From positions 13,155,369 to 13,219,368 of the forward strand of contig NC_081543.1 of the NCBI RefSeq assembly GCF_901000735.1: a stretch of 64,000 nucleotides of DNA, written 5' to 3'. Within the stretch, counting starts at the first letter, position 1; each line of letters begins with the position of its first letter. Positions 36,001-46,938 of this stretch are shown piece after piece. The stretch comes from Corylus avellana. Its lineage: Eukaryota; Streptophyta; Magnoliopsida; Fagales; Betulaceae. Position numbers and translations under genes: made by a program. The notes beneath the pieces were generated by a model. It was not told the origin of the DNA, made no database searches, and was given only the letters and a program-made list of their open reading frames with translations.

Positions 36001-37677
36001 CTATGACAGCCTATCTGTAAGATGTTCATTGCACGCTACAAGTTGGTAAACACACTAGCATTTTTTCTTTCTTGCATCTGCTTTCCAGTCTCTTCGACCA
36101 ACTATAGTTCTATGTGTTTCAGAATTGACCAGGCTATGAGATATCTCAGGATGACATTCTCTTTCCAATTGTGGTTCTGCCTTGATTCCAGAGGGCAAGC
36201 ATGACGCCTGACTTTCACTAGTTAACATTACAGTACCATTAGGTGTGACTTCTTGATCCTTAGGAGTGTGAGCCCTTCTTGCATCCTTTTTCCAATCTCG
36301 TTTACAATGCACACGGGTCACACAAAGGCTATGTATTCCATTTTGTTGCAGTTCTACTTGCGGTAGAGTTGACTCATTTGTAACACAAGACTTCTTGATT
36401 TCTGCTTCAAGCCGCTTTCGCGCCCTGTACCTACGTTGTCGTTCGCGGTTCTTCAGCCGACGAGTCACAATGTCAAGACGGCCCTTAGTGCGGTGTCTTT
36501 GTTCAGGAGGCTTCATCATAAAGCTTTCTTGTGTTCCGGTATTGGCATTCATATTTTTACTGTTCTCCATTTTGGATTAAGGTTAGCATCTGCATTAAGA
36601 AACTAATTAAAGATGAATCGGGACCATCAATCCTCATCTCTTTTCCAATCTGATGAAAAGCACTTCACATTTATTACCAATGAAAGTTGGGTTTCCGGTC
36701 CATGCAACATCCATTTGGTACTCACTCCATTTCAATGTATTGTCAATCTAATGTCAACAAACAAAACATGAAAATTATCGCTGTTTATACACCCAGCACC
36801 ACGTCATTCAGGTGGTCAAAAAAAAAAAAAAAAAATTTGGAACAACCTAATTGATGAACCTCAAAAGAGAAACAAAATAAAACATAAAATTAAATAAGAT
36901 AAAATACATGCATGATCTAGAATGTGGTCCACAAATCTTTTTACTTGTGTTTGTGTACATGAAGGCTAAAAATGGAGACCCCTGAAACTGGGAACTAAAT
37001 TCAATGTCTCTTTTTCACCCCAATCAATGCATGTACAAATTAGTTAATTATCCATCTCCATGGTGTAGGATTTAGTAGCAATCCCATAATTAGACTTTGA
37101 TCCAACACTGTAGAATTGCACTTTGTACAACTGATATCGTTGCTATTCCGCCAATAAAAACAATTCCACCAATAAAATTGACTGCCAAAACAATTTTAGA
37201 TTAGGTATGTATTACTAATAATGGCAGGTTTTGAAGCCCCACTGAAATGAGATAGTGTGATCTTAATTGTCAATACATCTAAAATGATTTTTTTTCTTTT
37301 ATTGGTAAGTTAGTTAGACACTGCACCTAGTGGGCTTTGAACTCACGATCTCACACTCTACACATTTTTAAGGAGGGGAGGAAATGCTATTTGAGCTAAA
37401 ATTCATTGGCATATATAAAATGATTTTCTTAGCTCTTAGCATTTAAATGAGTCATTTCATCCATTCTAATAATACAAAAAGTTTGGGATATCATAACATT
37501 ATGATGATATCCATCATGGTGATGGATTTTTTTTCCTAGATGCTAAATACAAGAAGAGAGATCAAACTTCAAGTGTAATGAATATAAGATGGAATGGTTC
37601 CATCTCAATGGAAACAGCTGCATCAAACCTGTATTAATTGAGCTTAATATGATTATCGATACATTTTGGCATCACCG
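33012..37677. repeat. 4.7-kb direct repeat, copy 1 (ends at gap)
   Basis: Matches 38106-42774 at offset 5,094-5,100 with about a dozen substitutions and several 1-6-bp indels, mostly in homopolymers. It stops at the first N of the gap. This looks like the two haplotypes of a heterozygous locus, or overlapping contig ends, placed in series. A very recent true tandem duplication cannot be excluded from sequence alone. Confidence 0.85.
36055..36570 (-). CDS. Small bZIP-like basic-region protein, copy 1
   Basis: 171 residues. A basic region at 38-54 (RRLKNRERQRRYRARKR) carries the bZIP DNA-contact pattern N-x7-R (N41, R49), but no heptad leucines follow, so a leucine zipper is absent. The motif RDWKxDAR occurs twice (91-98 and 160-167), the second almost at the C terminus. 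I recall similar uncharacterised plant proteins but cannot name the family. The start is the first ATG. A TTTCTTAATGCAG acceptor-like sequence 5' of it suggests a leader intron. Downstream, a good acceptor (TTGCTGTTGCAG at about 35861-35850) marks a likely 3' exon, with an AATAAAT signal near 35663. The coding part lies in one exon. Nuclear location is inferred. The same gene appears at 41155-41670, probably the same locus represented twice. Confidence 0.65.
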   Translation of the reverse strand: MENSKNMNANTGTQESFMMKPPEQRHRTKGRLDIVTRRLKNRERQRRYRARKRLEAEIKKSCVTNESTLPQVELQQNGIHSLCVTRVHCKRDWKKDARRAHTPKDQEVTPNGTVMLTSESQASCLPSGIKAEPQLERECHPEISHSLVNSETHRTIVGRRDWKADARKKKC

Positions 37678-37777
37678 NNNNNNNNNNNNNNNNNNNNNNN
37701 NNNNNNNNNNNNNNNNNNNNNNNNNNNNNNNNNNNNNNNNNNNNNNNNNNNNNNNNNNNNNNNNNNNNNNNNNNNNN
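37678..37777. other. Assembly gap (100 N)
   Basis: Exactly 100 N, a placeholder gap separating the two copies of the 4.7-kb repeat. Confidence 0.98.
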
Positions 37778-37799
37778 TTTTTTCTAAAAAAAAAAAAAT

Positions 37800-38026
37800 G
37801 AAAAATGGAAAAAATGTCTGAAGCAACCCTATCTATTTTATGCCTTTCTTTTATTTAATATTTTTTTTAAAATGAAAAATAGTATTTTTCTTCATAATAA
37901 TGACATTTTCTTGAAAAAAATGACATTATTATGAAAAAAATACCAATTTTCATTTTTTAAAAAATACCAAATAAAAGAAAGACAAAAAATAGATAGGGTT
38001 GCTTCAAACATTTTTTCCATTTTTTA
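37800..38026. mobile_element. Foldback MITE beside the gap
   Basis: AATGTCTGAAGCAACCCTAT near 37814 is mirrored by ATAGGGTTGCTTCAAACATT near 37993, and the arms continue inward with CTTTCTTTTATTT and AAATAAAAGAAAG. The loop is short. This sequence is absent from the corresponding place upstream of repeat copy 1 (before 33012). Confidence 0.6.
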
Positions 38027-38105
38027 TTTTATTTTATTTTTTAAAAATAAATAAGGCAAAAGTTGGACTTTTGTTGGGCAAAAAAGTTGGGTCCCTATCA
38101 TTCCT

Positions 38106-41100
38106 CTAGGATAAAACATCCTAAGCCAATTTTTCTAGCTTTTAAATATGAGTGGAGGGATTCACTCTTGCTTATTGGTTAACCCTTTGACCTAGAAAAA
38201 ACACATCCTTTAGTCAATGTTTTTTTTCTTTTTTGGCTGCCTAAGAAAAAGGGTAATCATTTCAATTGAGCTTTTGCTGGGATTGGGAAACATGTTTTCT
38301 TTACGTCTTATTATGAGACATATGTCTCAATCTCAATAAATTCTATTTCAATTAAAATTAGACCTAAGCAAAAACCAATATGAATTCTGCTGACTATAAT
38401 AATACGAGTATACTAGGGCTTGCTTAAACCAAGGATTGAGCTGGGAGAACAAATATATATACTTACCACTTATCGACATACTAAAATAATTTGAACCAAT
38501 CTGATTGAGAATAAATGTGTCTAACTTTGGTGGTAATTAATAGCCGAGTAATAGTATTTTTTACACCGACTAATGTGACGAATTTTAAGTGTTTTTCTTT
38601 TTTCTTTTTTTTTTTCTTTTTTTTTAATTTTTCAGTAACTTTTAGTCACTTAAACATGTCATATCAACCGATATAAAATAGGTTGAAGAGTAACATTGCT
38701 CGTAATAGCCATCATCAAGGAGAGGTTGATGTGAATCCAAATCCTATGGAAATAAAGAGAAATGTTTATTTGCATTCTAACGTTCATTTCACGTACATCT
38801 CCACAATTGGTATATGCATCATCCACCATTGGTTTTTTTTTTTTTTTTTTTTTTTTTTAATTAATAGTGAATGGAGCACGCCAACTCAACGACGATATAG
38901 ATGAGATGAATGCCAGAATGCAAAGAAGTATTTATCGGAAATAAATGAAAGGGTAGAAATATGGGTTGGTTTGAAAAATGCTAAATTAAAATCACAAAAT
39001 TCTAGAGTTATGATGAAATTTCCTCTTTTTTTTTTTTTTTTTTTTTTTTCCTAATACAAGGAAGAAGGGGAAAACAGGGAAAGGATACACAGGAGGGGAT
39101 CATTGCCATTATCAAGCCATAAATAGAATAAAGCAGTTTCAGGAACCAATATGGTAATCAAAGACAGCTCTAAATGCATCCCCTAGGCAACCAACATCCA
39201 ACCATTACTAGGGTCGGGGAGAAAGCACAGCTTGCAGAGAAAAAAATTTCTACCACCACAAAAGCCATGACAGTAGAGTAACATAGATTATGCTAATATG
39301 AGATATTCAGAAAGCTCACATAACTACAAACATAATGGAAGAATGAACTAGTTGTCAATAGGTTTAAACTTCTAACATAATAAATTTTACTGGAAGAAGC
39401 AAAAGGACATCAGCCAAGTACATTGGCAGTACCCACAAGAGAAGCCTTTAAGATCTGAAATGACAAAAATTCAAAAAATCCAGTGAGGGTTAACCTCTGA
39501 AATTGTGGAAGGACTCTAAATAGCTAAGTGCCTTCACTTAAACTAAAAACAGATATTCATATATACAAATCATATTCTCTGCAGCCTATTTTCCTTGATC
39601 ATCTTTTTTTTGGGGGGGGATAGGTAACTATTTTCCTCAAACATCCGAAAATCAATACCTCTTTCCACAAATATTAGATAAGATGGTCTACTTTCCCATG
39701 GTACAATCCAGAAAAGCATTGATAAAGGGTATTTAAGATAAGTTAGAGCATTTATTTATACATTCACATGCTTGTTTTTTGTGAAATCATTCAACCAAAA
39801 CATCTTGCAATATGATATGTTGTCAGAAATTAGTAGAAAGTCATGAAGTCAATATTGGTTCAGCGATATATGGTAATATTTTGTAAATGAATAATCACAA
39901 AGGGCCATATACTCTTTAATATTCATCCAACACGCCAATCCTAAATTCCATAGCAAAGGCAACATCCAGCCACTACTACCACCACCACTATTGGCAACAC
40001 AAATATATGACATCGATATTGTACAACTATTGTAGTTCAAATATTAATGGCATAAGCAACAATATATAAGATAAGAGCCAATAGAGAAGGAATAAAGCAT
40101 TGTATATGAAACAGCTATAACTTGCACAAAACAACTGCCGCAGCCACCACCACCACTACAAATACTGCAAGAGTACTATTAATACTAATGTTCCTATAAT
40201 TACTTTCTATAGGAGTATGCAGCCTCCAGCTTCAGCATGAAGGGGTGTTGCATCTTATAGTATGTTTCTTATTATATCTATAACATCTCTTAGCTATTAC
40301 CTTAGGAAACAGAAGATAAATGATATAAGATAGGCCATCAATAATGATGACGCGGCATTGCACACTACATTATTCCTGCATTTAAATTAGCCAAAAATTC
40401 AGTCCCTTTTCTCACATAAGAATATAAAAGATAAATATAGAAAAAGAAAGTAAAAAGATATTCCACTTTAAAGGGATACCTAGAGAGCACCTCACTCTTC
40501 CACAAGATCCTATTTATGGAAAGAGTTTTATAACGACAAACTCTTTACATGGAAATGATATAGGTCCACACTTACACCAGCATGCACTAACATGACTAAA
40601 AAATGGGGATCAAAATAGAAAGCTTATTTCCCATTCACAATAGCGAAGGCATGCAGTCAGACGTGAAACGTGTGAGATGCACAAGAAACATGAATTGCAT
40701 TCAACAGGGAAGGCAATTCAATTAGCCTTTTGATTATGAAATATGAAACAATTTCCATATATTTATTTGTTAATGTTCTCACATTAACATCATACATTAT
40801 AATCATTCTTGACCATTGATACTGGCCTTTCTAAATAAAGCAGGATTCATGCCTCAGATTGTCGTTTGGCATTGTCATCCTTCTGTCTACGAAATCTGGC
40901 AGTAATGTAATGGCAATTCTTCCAGGCATATTGAGTGCCTTTCTTCATCTGCAACAGCAAAGGTTGTAAAAGGTGACAGAAAAAAACAAGAAAAAATTTC
41001 CTAGACAACACAACAACTTGAGTTAGCACATCACATGGTTTTTGAGACACAACAACTTCAGAAACATCCAAAGCAACAAAGTCAGGAGTTATCTGACACT

Positions 41101-42774
41101 CTATGACAGCCTATCTGTAAGATGTTCATTGCACGCTACAAGTTGGTAAACACACTAGCATTTTTTCTTTCTTGCATCTGCTTTCCAGTCTCTTCGACCA
41201 ACTATAGTTCTATGTGTTTCAGAATTGACCAGGCTATGAGATATCTCAGGATGACATTCTCTTTCCAATTGTGGTTCTGCCTTGATTCCAGAGGGCAAGC
41301 ATGACGCCTGACTTTCACTAGTTAACATTACAGTACCATTAGGTGTGACTTCTTGATCCTTAGGAGTGTGAGCCCTTCTTGCATCCTTTTTCCAATCTCG
41401 TTTACAATGCACACGGGTCACACAAAGGCTATGTATTCCATTTTGTTGCAGTTCTACTTGCGGTAGAGTTGACTCATTTGTAACACAAGACTTCTTGATT
41501 TCTGCTTCAAGCCGCTTTCGCGCCCTGTACCTACGTTGTCGTTCGCGGTTCTTCAGCCGACGAGTCACAATGTCAAGACGGCCCTTAGTGCGGTGTCTTT
41601 GTTCAGGAGGCTTCATCATAAAGCTTTCTTGTGTTCCGGTATTGGCATTCATATTTTTACTGTTCTCCATTTTGGATTAAGGTTAGCATCTGCATTAAGA
41701 AACTAATTAAAGATGAATCGGGACCATCAATCCTCATCTCTTTTCCAATCTGATGAAAAGCACTTCACATTTATTACCAATGAAAGTTGGGTTTCCGGTC
41801 CATGCAACATCCATTTGGTACTCACTCCATTTCAATGTATTGTCAATCTAATGTCAACAAACAAAACATGAAAATTATCGCTGTTTATACACCCAGCACC
41901 ACGTCATTCAGGTGGTCAAAAAAAAAAAAAAATTTGGAACAACCTAATTGATGAACCTCAAAAGAGAAACAAAATAAAACATAAAATTAAATAAGATAAA
42001 ATACATGCATGATCTAGAATGTGGTCCACAAATCTTTTTACTTGTGTTTGTGTACATGAAGGCTAAAAATGGAGACCCCTGAAACTGGGAACTAAATTCA
42101 ATGTCTCTTTTTCACCCCAATCAATGCATGTACAAATTAGTTAATTATCCATCTCCATGGTGTAGGATTTAGTAGCAATCCCATAATTAGACTTTGATCC
42201 AACACTGTAGAATTGCACTTTGTACAACTGATATCGTTGCTATTCCGCCAATAAAAACAATTCCACCAATAAAATTGACTGCCAAAACAATTTTAGATTA
42301 GGTATGTATTACTAATAATGGCAGGTTTTGAAGCCCCACTGAAATGAGATAGTGTGATCTTAATTGTCAATACATCTAAAATGATTTTTTTTCTTTTATT
42401 GGTAAGTTAGTTAGACACTGCACCTAGTGGGCTTTGAACTCACGATCTCACACTCTACACATTTTTAAGGAGGGGAGGAAATGCTATTTGAGCTAAAATT
42501 CATTGGCATATATAAAATGATTTTCTTAGCTCTTAGCATTTAAATGAGTCATTTCATCCATTCTAATAATACAAAAAGTTTGGGATATCATAACATTATG
42601 ATGATATTCATCATGGTGATGGATTTTTTTTCCTAGATGCTAAATACAAGAAGAGAGATCAAACTTCAAGTGTAATGAATATAAGATGGAATGGTTCCAT
42701 CTCAATGGAAACAGCTGCATCAAACCTGTATTAATTGAGCTTAATATGATTATCGATACATTTTGGCATCACCG
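38106..42774. repeat. 4.7-kb direct repeat, copy 2
   Basis: Counterpart of 33012-37677. It continues beyond 42774 into sequence lost at the end of copy 1. Its left junction (38106) is preceded by different DNA from that before copy 1. Confidence 0.85.
41155..41670 (-). CDS. Small bZIP-like basic-region protein, copy 2
   Basis: The encoded 171-residue protein is identical to that at 36055-36570: basic region with N-x7-R at 38-54, no leucine zipper, and two RDWKxDAR motifs. It lies within the second copy of the 4.7-kb repeat and may be the same gene from another haplotype. Downstream of the probable intron, the 3' exon here (40948 to 40847) is open for 33 codons from an ATG next to the acceptor, whereas copy 1 has a stop in that frame (35823 T versus 40923 C). 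I do not treat that exon as coding, because the main frame ends before any usable donor. Confidence 0.6.
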   Translation of the reverse strand: MENSKNMNANTGTQESFMMKPPEQRHRTKGRLDIVTRRLKNRERQRRYRARKRLEAEIKKSCVTNESTLPQVELQQNGIHSLCVTRVHCKRDWKKDARRAHTPKDQEVTPNGTVMLTSESQASCLPSGIKAEPQLERECHPEISHSLVNSETHRTIVGRRDWKADARKKKC

Positions 42775-42828
42775 ACTAATGATATTTTGCTATATGTAAT
42801 CTTAATAACATTAACGATACATCTAAGC

Positions 42829-42864
<36 letters not shown>

Positions 42865-43500
42865 ATTTGATTGGCATGTAAGTTAGATACTGCACCAAGT
42901 GGGCTTTGAACTCACAACCTCACCCTCTACACCATTTTTAAGAAGGGGAGGGAATGTAATTTGAGCTAGAACTCATTGGAACATCTAAAATGATTTTTTT
43001 TGTTCTTAGCATTTAAAATGAGTCATTTCATCCATTCTAATAATACAAAATTTTGGGATATCATAACATGATGATGTCATACACTTTTCCATCTTGATGA
43101 TGGTGGATTTTTTTTCCCAGTGCTAAATATAACAAGAGAGATCAATGACTTCAAGTCTAATGAAAACCATATAGAATGGTTCCTCTCAATGGAAATTGTT
43201 GCATCAAACCTGCATTTTTTTTTTTTTTTTTGTAATGAAAAGAGACCTCGTATACACAACTAACCATACAAGGATTATACTGTATTAACATACTGATAAA
43301 CTCCAAGCACTTGAACTGTTCCTCACCAAAGTACTAATTCAGTCAAGGTTTTCGAACCTTGGCTAACAAGGCAGCTCCATAGGACCAAACCTGTATTAAC
43401 TAGGGCTTAATCTATATATTTTGCTTCTGTGATTCTTTCTACTCTTAAGATTACGCATCATGGACTAAAATTATCTCGTTATATGTGATATTAATGACAA
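42365..43500. repeat. Diverged tandem duplication of about 450 bp
   Basis: Unit A (42365 to about 42816) and unit B (about 42817-43500) share GATACATCTAA or a close variant, GGGCTTTGAACTCAC, AGTCATTTCATCCATTCTAA and CATCAAACCTG. Both units include a minus-strand B-box-like GAGTTCAAAGCCC next to a TGCACC.AGTG block, suggesting an older SINE-related piece. Unit B is longer because of an inserted retroposon (43216-43385). Part of unit A also appears at 37268-37677 through the 4.7-kb repeat. Confidence 0.65.
43216..43385 (-). mobile_element. SINE-like retroposon with target duplication
   Basis: A 17-nt T-run (43215-43231) marks the poly(A) tail of a minus-strand insertion. The body has AAGGTTCGAAAACC, which resembles a pol III B box. 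CAAACCTG(C/T)AT flanks both sides (43205-43215 and 43386-43396). Unit A of the surrounding duplication has the uninterrupted CATCAAACCTGTATTAA site, which is an empty-site control. Confidence 0.7.
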
Positions 43501-44223
43501 AACCTATACTCATGCTATCAATCCAACAGCGCAACAACAACATGACCAGCACACCCGTTGAATTACCTTTACAAGAGATATCTCAATATGTTAAATCAGA
43601 GAGTTGCGCACCCTCTAAACTTAGGCCGCCTTCAAGTTCAATGTATCTTCATAATTCTGCAACCCCAAAAAAATAAAATTGGAGCATTAGTCCCTTTCTA
43701 TATTCATCTCTAGTGGGTATTATTCATGCAAAGTTCCTTCACTCTCGCAGAAGTTCGATCAACATTAGTGAATACTAACTAGACCCTGGCACATAACCCT
43801 AAATGGTAATGCTGAAAATTTGAAAACCCACAACCAAAACAACAACATTGGACTTTTTATTTGTTAGCACTCTGGAGGGACTTGTTCTGGGTTTGCAGAA
43901 TTAAGACATCAAAGCACAAAATGCAGCAGTGAAATTTGAGAAACAAAGCTTGATTTAAAGCGTTAATTAGGAAGGTAAAGCCCTGGGCAGTAAAGCGTGT
44001 ACCTTTATGAATGCAGATCTGTGTTCGTCCAAATGGGTCCCCAAAAGTGAAAACTTTGCACAGATACAAACACAGAGAGAGATGTTTGTGAGAAGAAGCA
44101 GAAGTTGGTGAGTGCGGAGACAGACAGGGTTGAGCTTTTTCAGGCCGATGTTAACGAGAGGGGACCTAAGCTTCTGAGTTATACCTTCTACTAAGTAATA
44201 GTGTCCAAGTTGAAGTTCATCGT
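43501..44223. other. Intergenic DNA upstream of the tRNA
   Basis: No gene recognised. At 44169-44182 the 14-mer AGCTTCTGAGTTAT repeats the intron-containing segment of the tRNA 92 bp downstream. Confidence 0.35.
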
Positions 44224-44308
44224 GGGGTGGTGGCGCAGTTGGCTAGCGCGTAGGTCTCATAGCTTCTGAGTTATCCTGAGGTCGAGAGTTCGAGCCTCTC
44301 TCACCCCA
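44224..44308 (+). tRNA. Elongator tRNA-Met(CAT) with intron
   Basis: An 85-nt gene. The acceptor stem GGGGTGG pairs with TCACCCC (44301-44307) and is followed by discriminator A44308. The D arm is GCGC..GCGC, the T arm GAGAG-TTCGAGC-CTCTC. The anticodon CAT is at 44258-44260. An 11-nt intron (GCTTCTGAGTT, 44262-44272) lies one base 3' of the anticodon, the standard place for nuclear tRNA introns; plant elongator tRNA-Met genes are known to carry one. A TTTT terminator follows near 44314-44317. It charges methionine for internal positions. Confidence 0.95.
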
Positions 44309-44923
44309 ATTACTTTTGTTTTCACGTGGGTGTTATGGGATAGCCTGGCTGGATTGGGGAGCCAACCATATGCCACCCTTTGTAAATGGCAAAATATCTT
44401 TTACTACAAAGTCATTTACAACCTAACATGACACTCTATATATAATTAATAAAATAATTAAGCAAAAAAAAAAAAAAAAATTATATAGCATATCAATTTT
44501 GTTACATAAATGATTTTTGTAAATACGTGATAGATTTTAGATTTTAAAGAAATTTAGACCTTAGATTCTGAAGAAATCTAAAATCCTTTTTTAAACATAA
44601 TATTTGGGATTAATTTTATGCTTAATTTATTATTAATGAGATTGGATGTCTTTAAATAGACACTTATAATGCATAGTAAAAATAAAAGATTAAGTAGAAT
44701 GAACCACTCTAATGATAATAATTATCTCTAATATTTAAATTTTAATCCCTAATTATAATGTTATTTATAAATATAACATATTATCTTAAGGTATTTTAAT
44801 TATAAAATAGCTCTATTATTAGACCCTAACAATTTTTTTTAAATCATTTCATCAATTATTGTTTGCCAGATCAATTTATACATAAGGAGAGAGAGAGAGA
44901 GATAACGTGTGAGGAGTAATTTA
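44309..44923. other. AT-rich intergenic DNA
   Basis: No gene or structured repeat recognised apart from an A-run near 44465-44480 and a short GA run at 44886-44902. Confidence 0.35.
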
Positions 44924-45243
44924 GGCCTCGTTTAGTTCGCGAAATGTCTAGTCCATTGGAAAATGATTAGCTACTACTGGTAATAGAAGAGTGTGGAATA
45001 GATTAGCTATTTATATTTCTTTGTTTGATTGTAACACTGAAATATACTAGATAATCTTATTCATTCGTTTGGTACAATGCAATATGTTGGTGAATGGAAT
45101 CATATTGTGATCAAATTTCCTAAAATACCCTTATAATACAAATACCATTTATATTATTAAGGACTTTTATTCTTCTTCTTCTTTTTTTTTTTTTTTAAAC
45201 ATAAACAACTTTACTATAATTTCTTTTTCTTTCTTGTTTTTAA

Positions 45244-45422
45244 NNNNNNNNNNNNNNNNNNNNNNNNNNNNNNNNNNNNNNNNNNNNNNNNNNNNNNNNN
45301 NNNNNNNNNNNNNNNNNNNNNNNNNNNNNNNNNNNNNNNNNNNNNNNNNNNNNNNNNNNNNNNNNNNNNNNNNNNNNNNNNNNNNNNNNNNNNNNNNNNN
45401 NNNNNNNNNNNNNNNNNNNNNN
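45244..45422. other. Assembly gap (179 N)
   Basis: Run of N flanked by T-rich and A-rich homopolymers. The non-round length suggests an estimated rather than placeholder gap. Confidence 0.98.
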
Positions 45423-45684
45423 AAAAAAAAAAAAAAAAAATTAAAAAGAGAGAAACGGAGAGAAGAAAATCAGAGAGAAACGGTACAGAGAATCAAAAGA
45501 AATAAAAAAACATAATTAAAAAAAAAAACTGAGAAACCGTACAGAGAAGGGAGACGGCATAGAGAAAAAAAAAAAAAAAATTGTTTGCACTTGCAAAAAA
45601 ACTGTATCAGAAGAATTAGAGAGAAAATAGAAAGAGAGATAAAAAAAGAGATAACGAAATATAGAGACGGAGAAAAAAAAATGG

Positions 45685-45687
<3 letters not shown>

Positions 45688-45733
<46 letters not shown>
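45688..45733. repeat. AT/GA compound microsatellite
   Basis: About ten TA units followed by about twelve GA units inside the Tourist-like element. Confidence 0.9.
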
Positions 45734-45738
<5 letters not shown>

Positions 45739-46192
45739 AATTAATCTCACAAGTGGGGTTTTTTGTGTGGCAATTTACACAATTAATTTAATCCCACAAG
45801 ATATGATTAGCTAAGCCACTCATTTTTTAGTGACTTAGCTAACCATGTGTGTATGAGATTAGTTGTCACATGAGAATAGACTATTTTCAGAAATAAAGTG
45901 TTATCAAATAAATGACTAGCTATACCTAGTGTTAACTAGTTCAATCCAATGGTATATTCCGCAAACCAAATGGAGCCTTAGAGTCAAGAAATCTGTTTGA
46001 ATTGTTCGGTCGTTCAGTCATGTGTTGAAAGTGAAAGGGATGAGATTGCTAGAATAGTCTGTTGACCAAAAAAAAAAAAAAAAAAAAAAAAGAGCTTTAA
46101 TTTATTTATAATTCGGAGAACATGTTTTCTGGTCAAATACATTATATGTACAGGATGTTGACATATTTTCTAAGATTTTGTAGTAAATTATA

Positions 46193-46587
46193 GGGTAAAG
46201 TCTAATTAACTCCCTCAAACTACTTCTCCAATGACAATCTACCCCTAAACTATCAATTGCGATAATTTACTCCACAAACTATCAATTGCGACAATTTACT
46301 TCCCAAACTATCAAAACAATGACAACGTACTCTCAATTTTAACAAAATGACAAAATTACCTTTACTAAAATAAAAATAAAAATACTAAAGAAAAAACCTT
46401 TTTTCAAATTTTAAGGGTATTTTTGTCTTATTAAAAATTCTATAAGGGTAATTTTGTCATATTGCTAGCATTGAGTGGTACATTATCATTATTTTGATAG
46501 TTTTGAGGGTAAATTGTCGTAATTAATAGTTTTGAGTGTAGATTGTCATTGAAGTGGTAATTTGAGGGGGCTAAGTAAACTTTTCCC
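46193..46587. mobile_element. Mutator-like MITE with 9-bp target duplication
   Basis: TAAATTATA lies on both sides (46184-46192 and 46588-46596), a perfect 9-bp duplication as made by MULEs. The termini GGGTAAAGT and (reverse complement) GGGAAAAGT begin long arms that share CTCCCTCAAACTAC / CCCCCTCAAATTAC and CAATGACAATCTAC. A short internal tandem repeat (AAACTATCAATTGCGA) occurs at about 46246-46294. No ORF; 395 bp. Confidence 0.8.
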
Positions 46588-46718
46588 TAAATTATATATC
46601 ATTAATACTGTTTTACAGTTAACCTATCAAAACATAGAAATCATTATTTACCTTGAAGTTTGACAAATGTTCTATTATATTTGTTCTTAAGTCCACCTTC
46701 AAAGATTCCGTTTGAAAA

Positions 46719-46938
46719 ATAAGCTCGTTTGTTAATACTTTTCAGTTTTTAGGACTTCTTCTTCTTTTTTTTTTTTAGTTAAAAAAAAAATTAACAACTT
46801 AAAACTCATAAAATAATCAAAACTAAAATTAATCGAAAACACTAAAAACACGACCAAAAAGCACTAAAAAAAAATGAGTGTTTGTCGAAACTCAAAAGCA
46901 AAAACCATCTTCTAAAAAAGTATTAGCAAACAAGATAA
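46719..46938. mobile_element. Short MITE with GTTTG.TAATACTTTT ends
   Basis: The left end GCTCGTTTGTTAATACTTTT is mirrored by the right end (reverse complement CTTGTTTGCTAATACTTTTT). The middle is AT-rich and non-coding. Confidence 0.45.

Larger units (their letters stand above)
44924..45977. mobile_element. Tourist-like PIF/Harbinger element (contains gap)
   Basis: GGCCTCGTTTAGTTCGCG at the left mirrors the right end (reverse complement GGCTCCATTTGGTTTGCGG). TTA flanks both sides (44921-44923 and 45978-45980), the hallmark PIF/Harbinger target duplication. Subterminal parts also match (TAGTCCATTGGA / TCCAATGG). The interior has AT and GA microsatellites (45688-45732), no transposase, and a 179-N gap, so its true length is unknown. 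Confidence 0.65.

Noticed and set aside
40847..41071. 74-codon minus-strand ORF downstream of the bZIP-like gene
   Set aside because: It crosses a likely intron/3'-exon junction, and the counterpart in copy 1 contains a stop; more likely 3' UTR.
45585..45791. 68-codon ORF of RE repeats
   Set aside because: Translation of a GA microsatellite.
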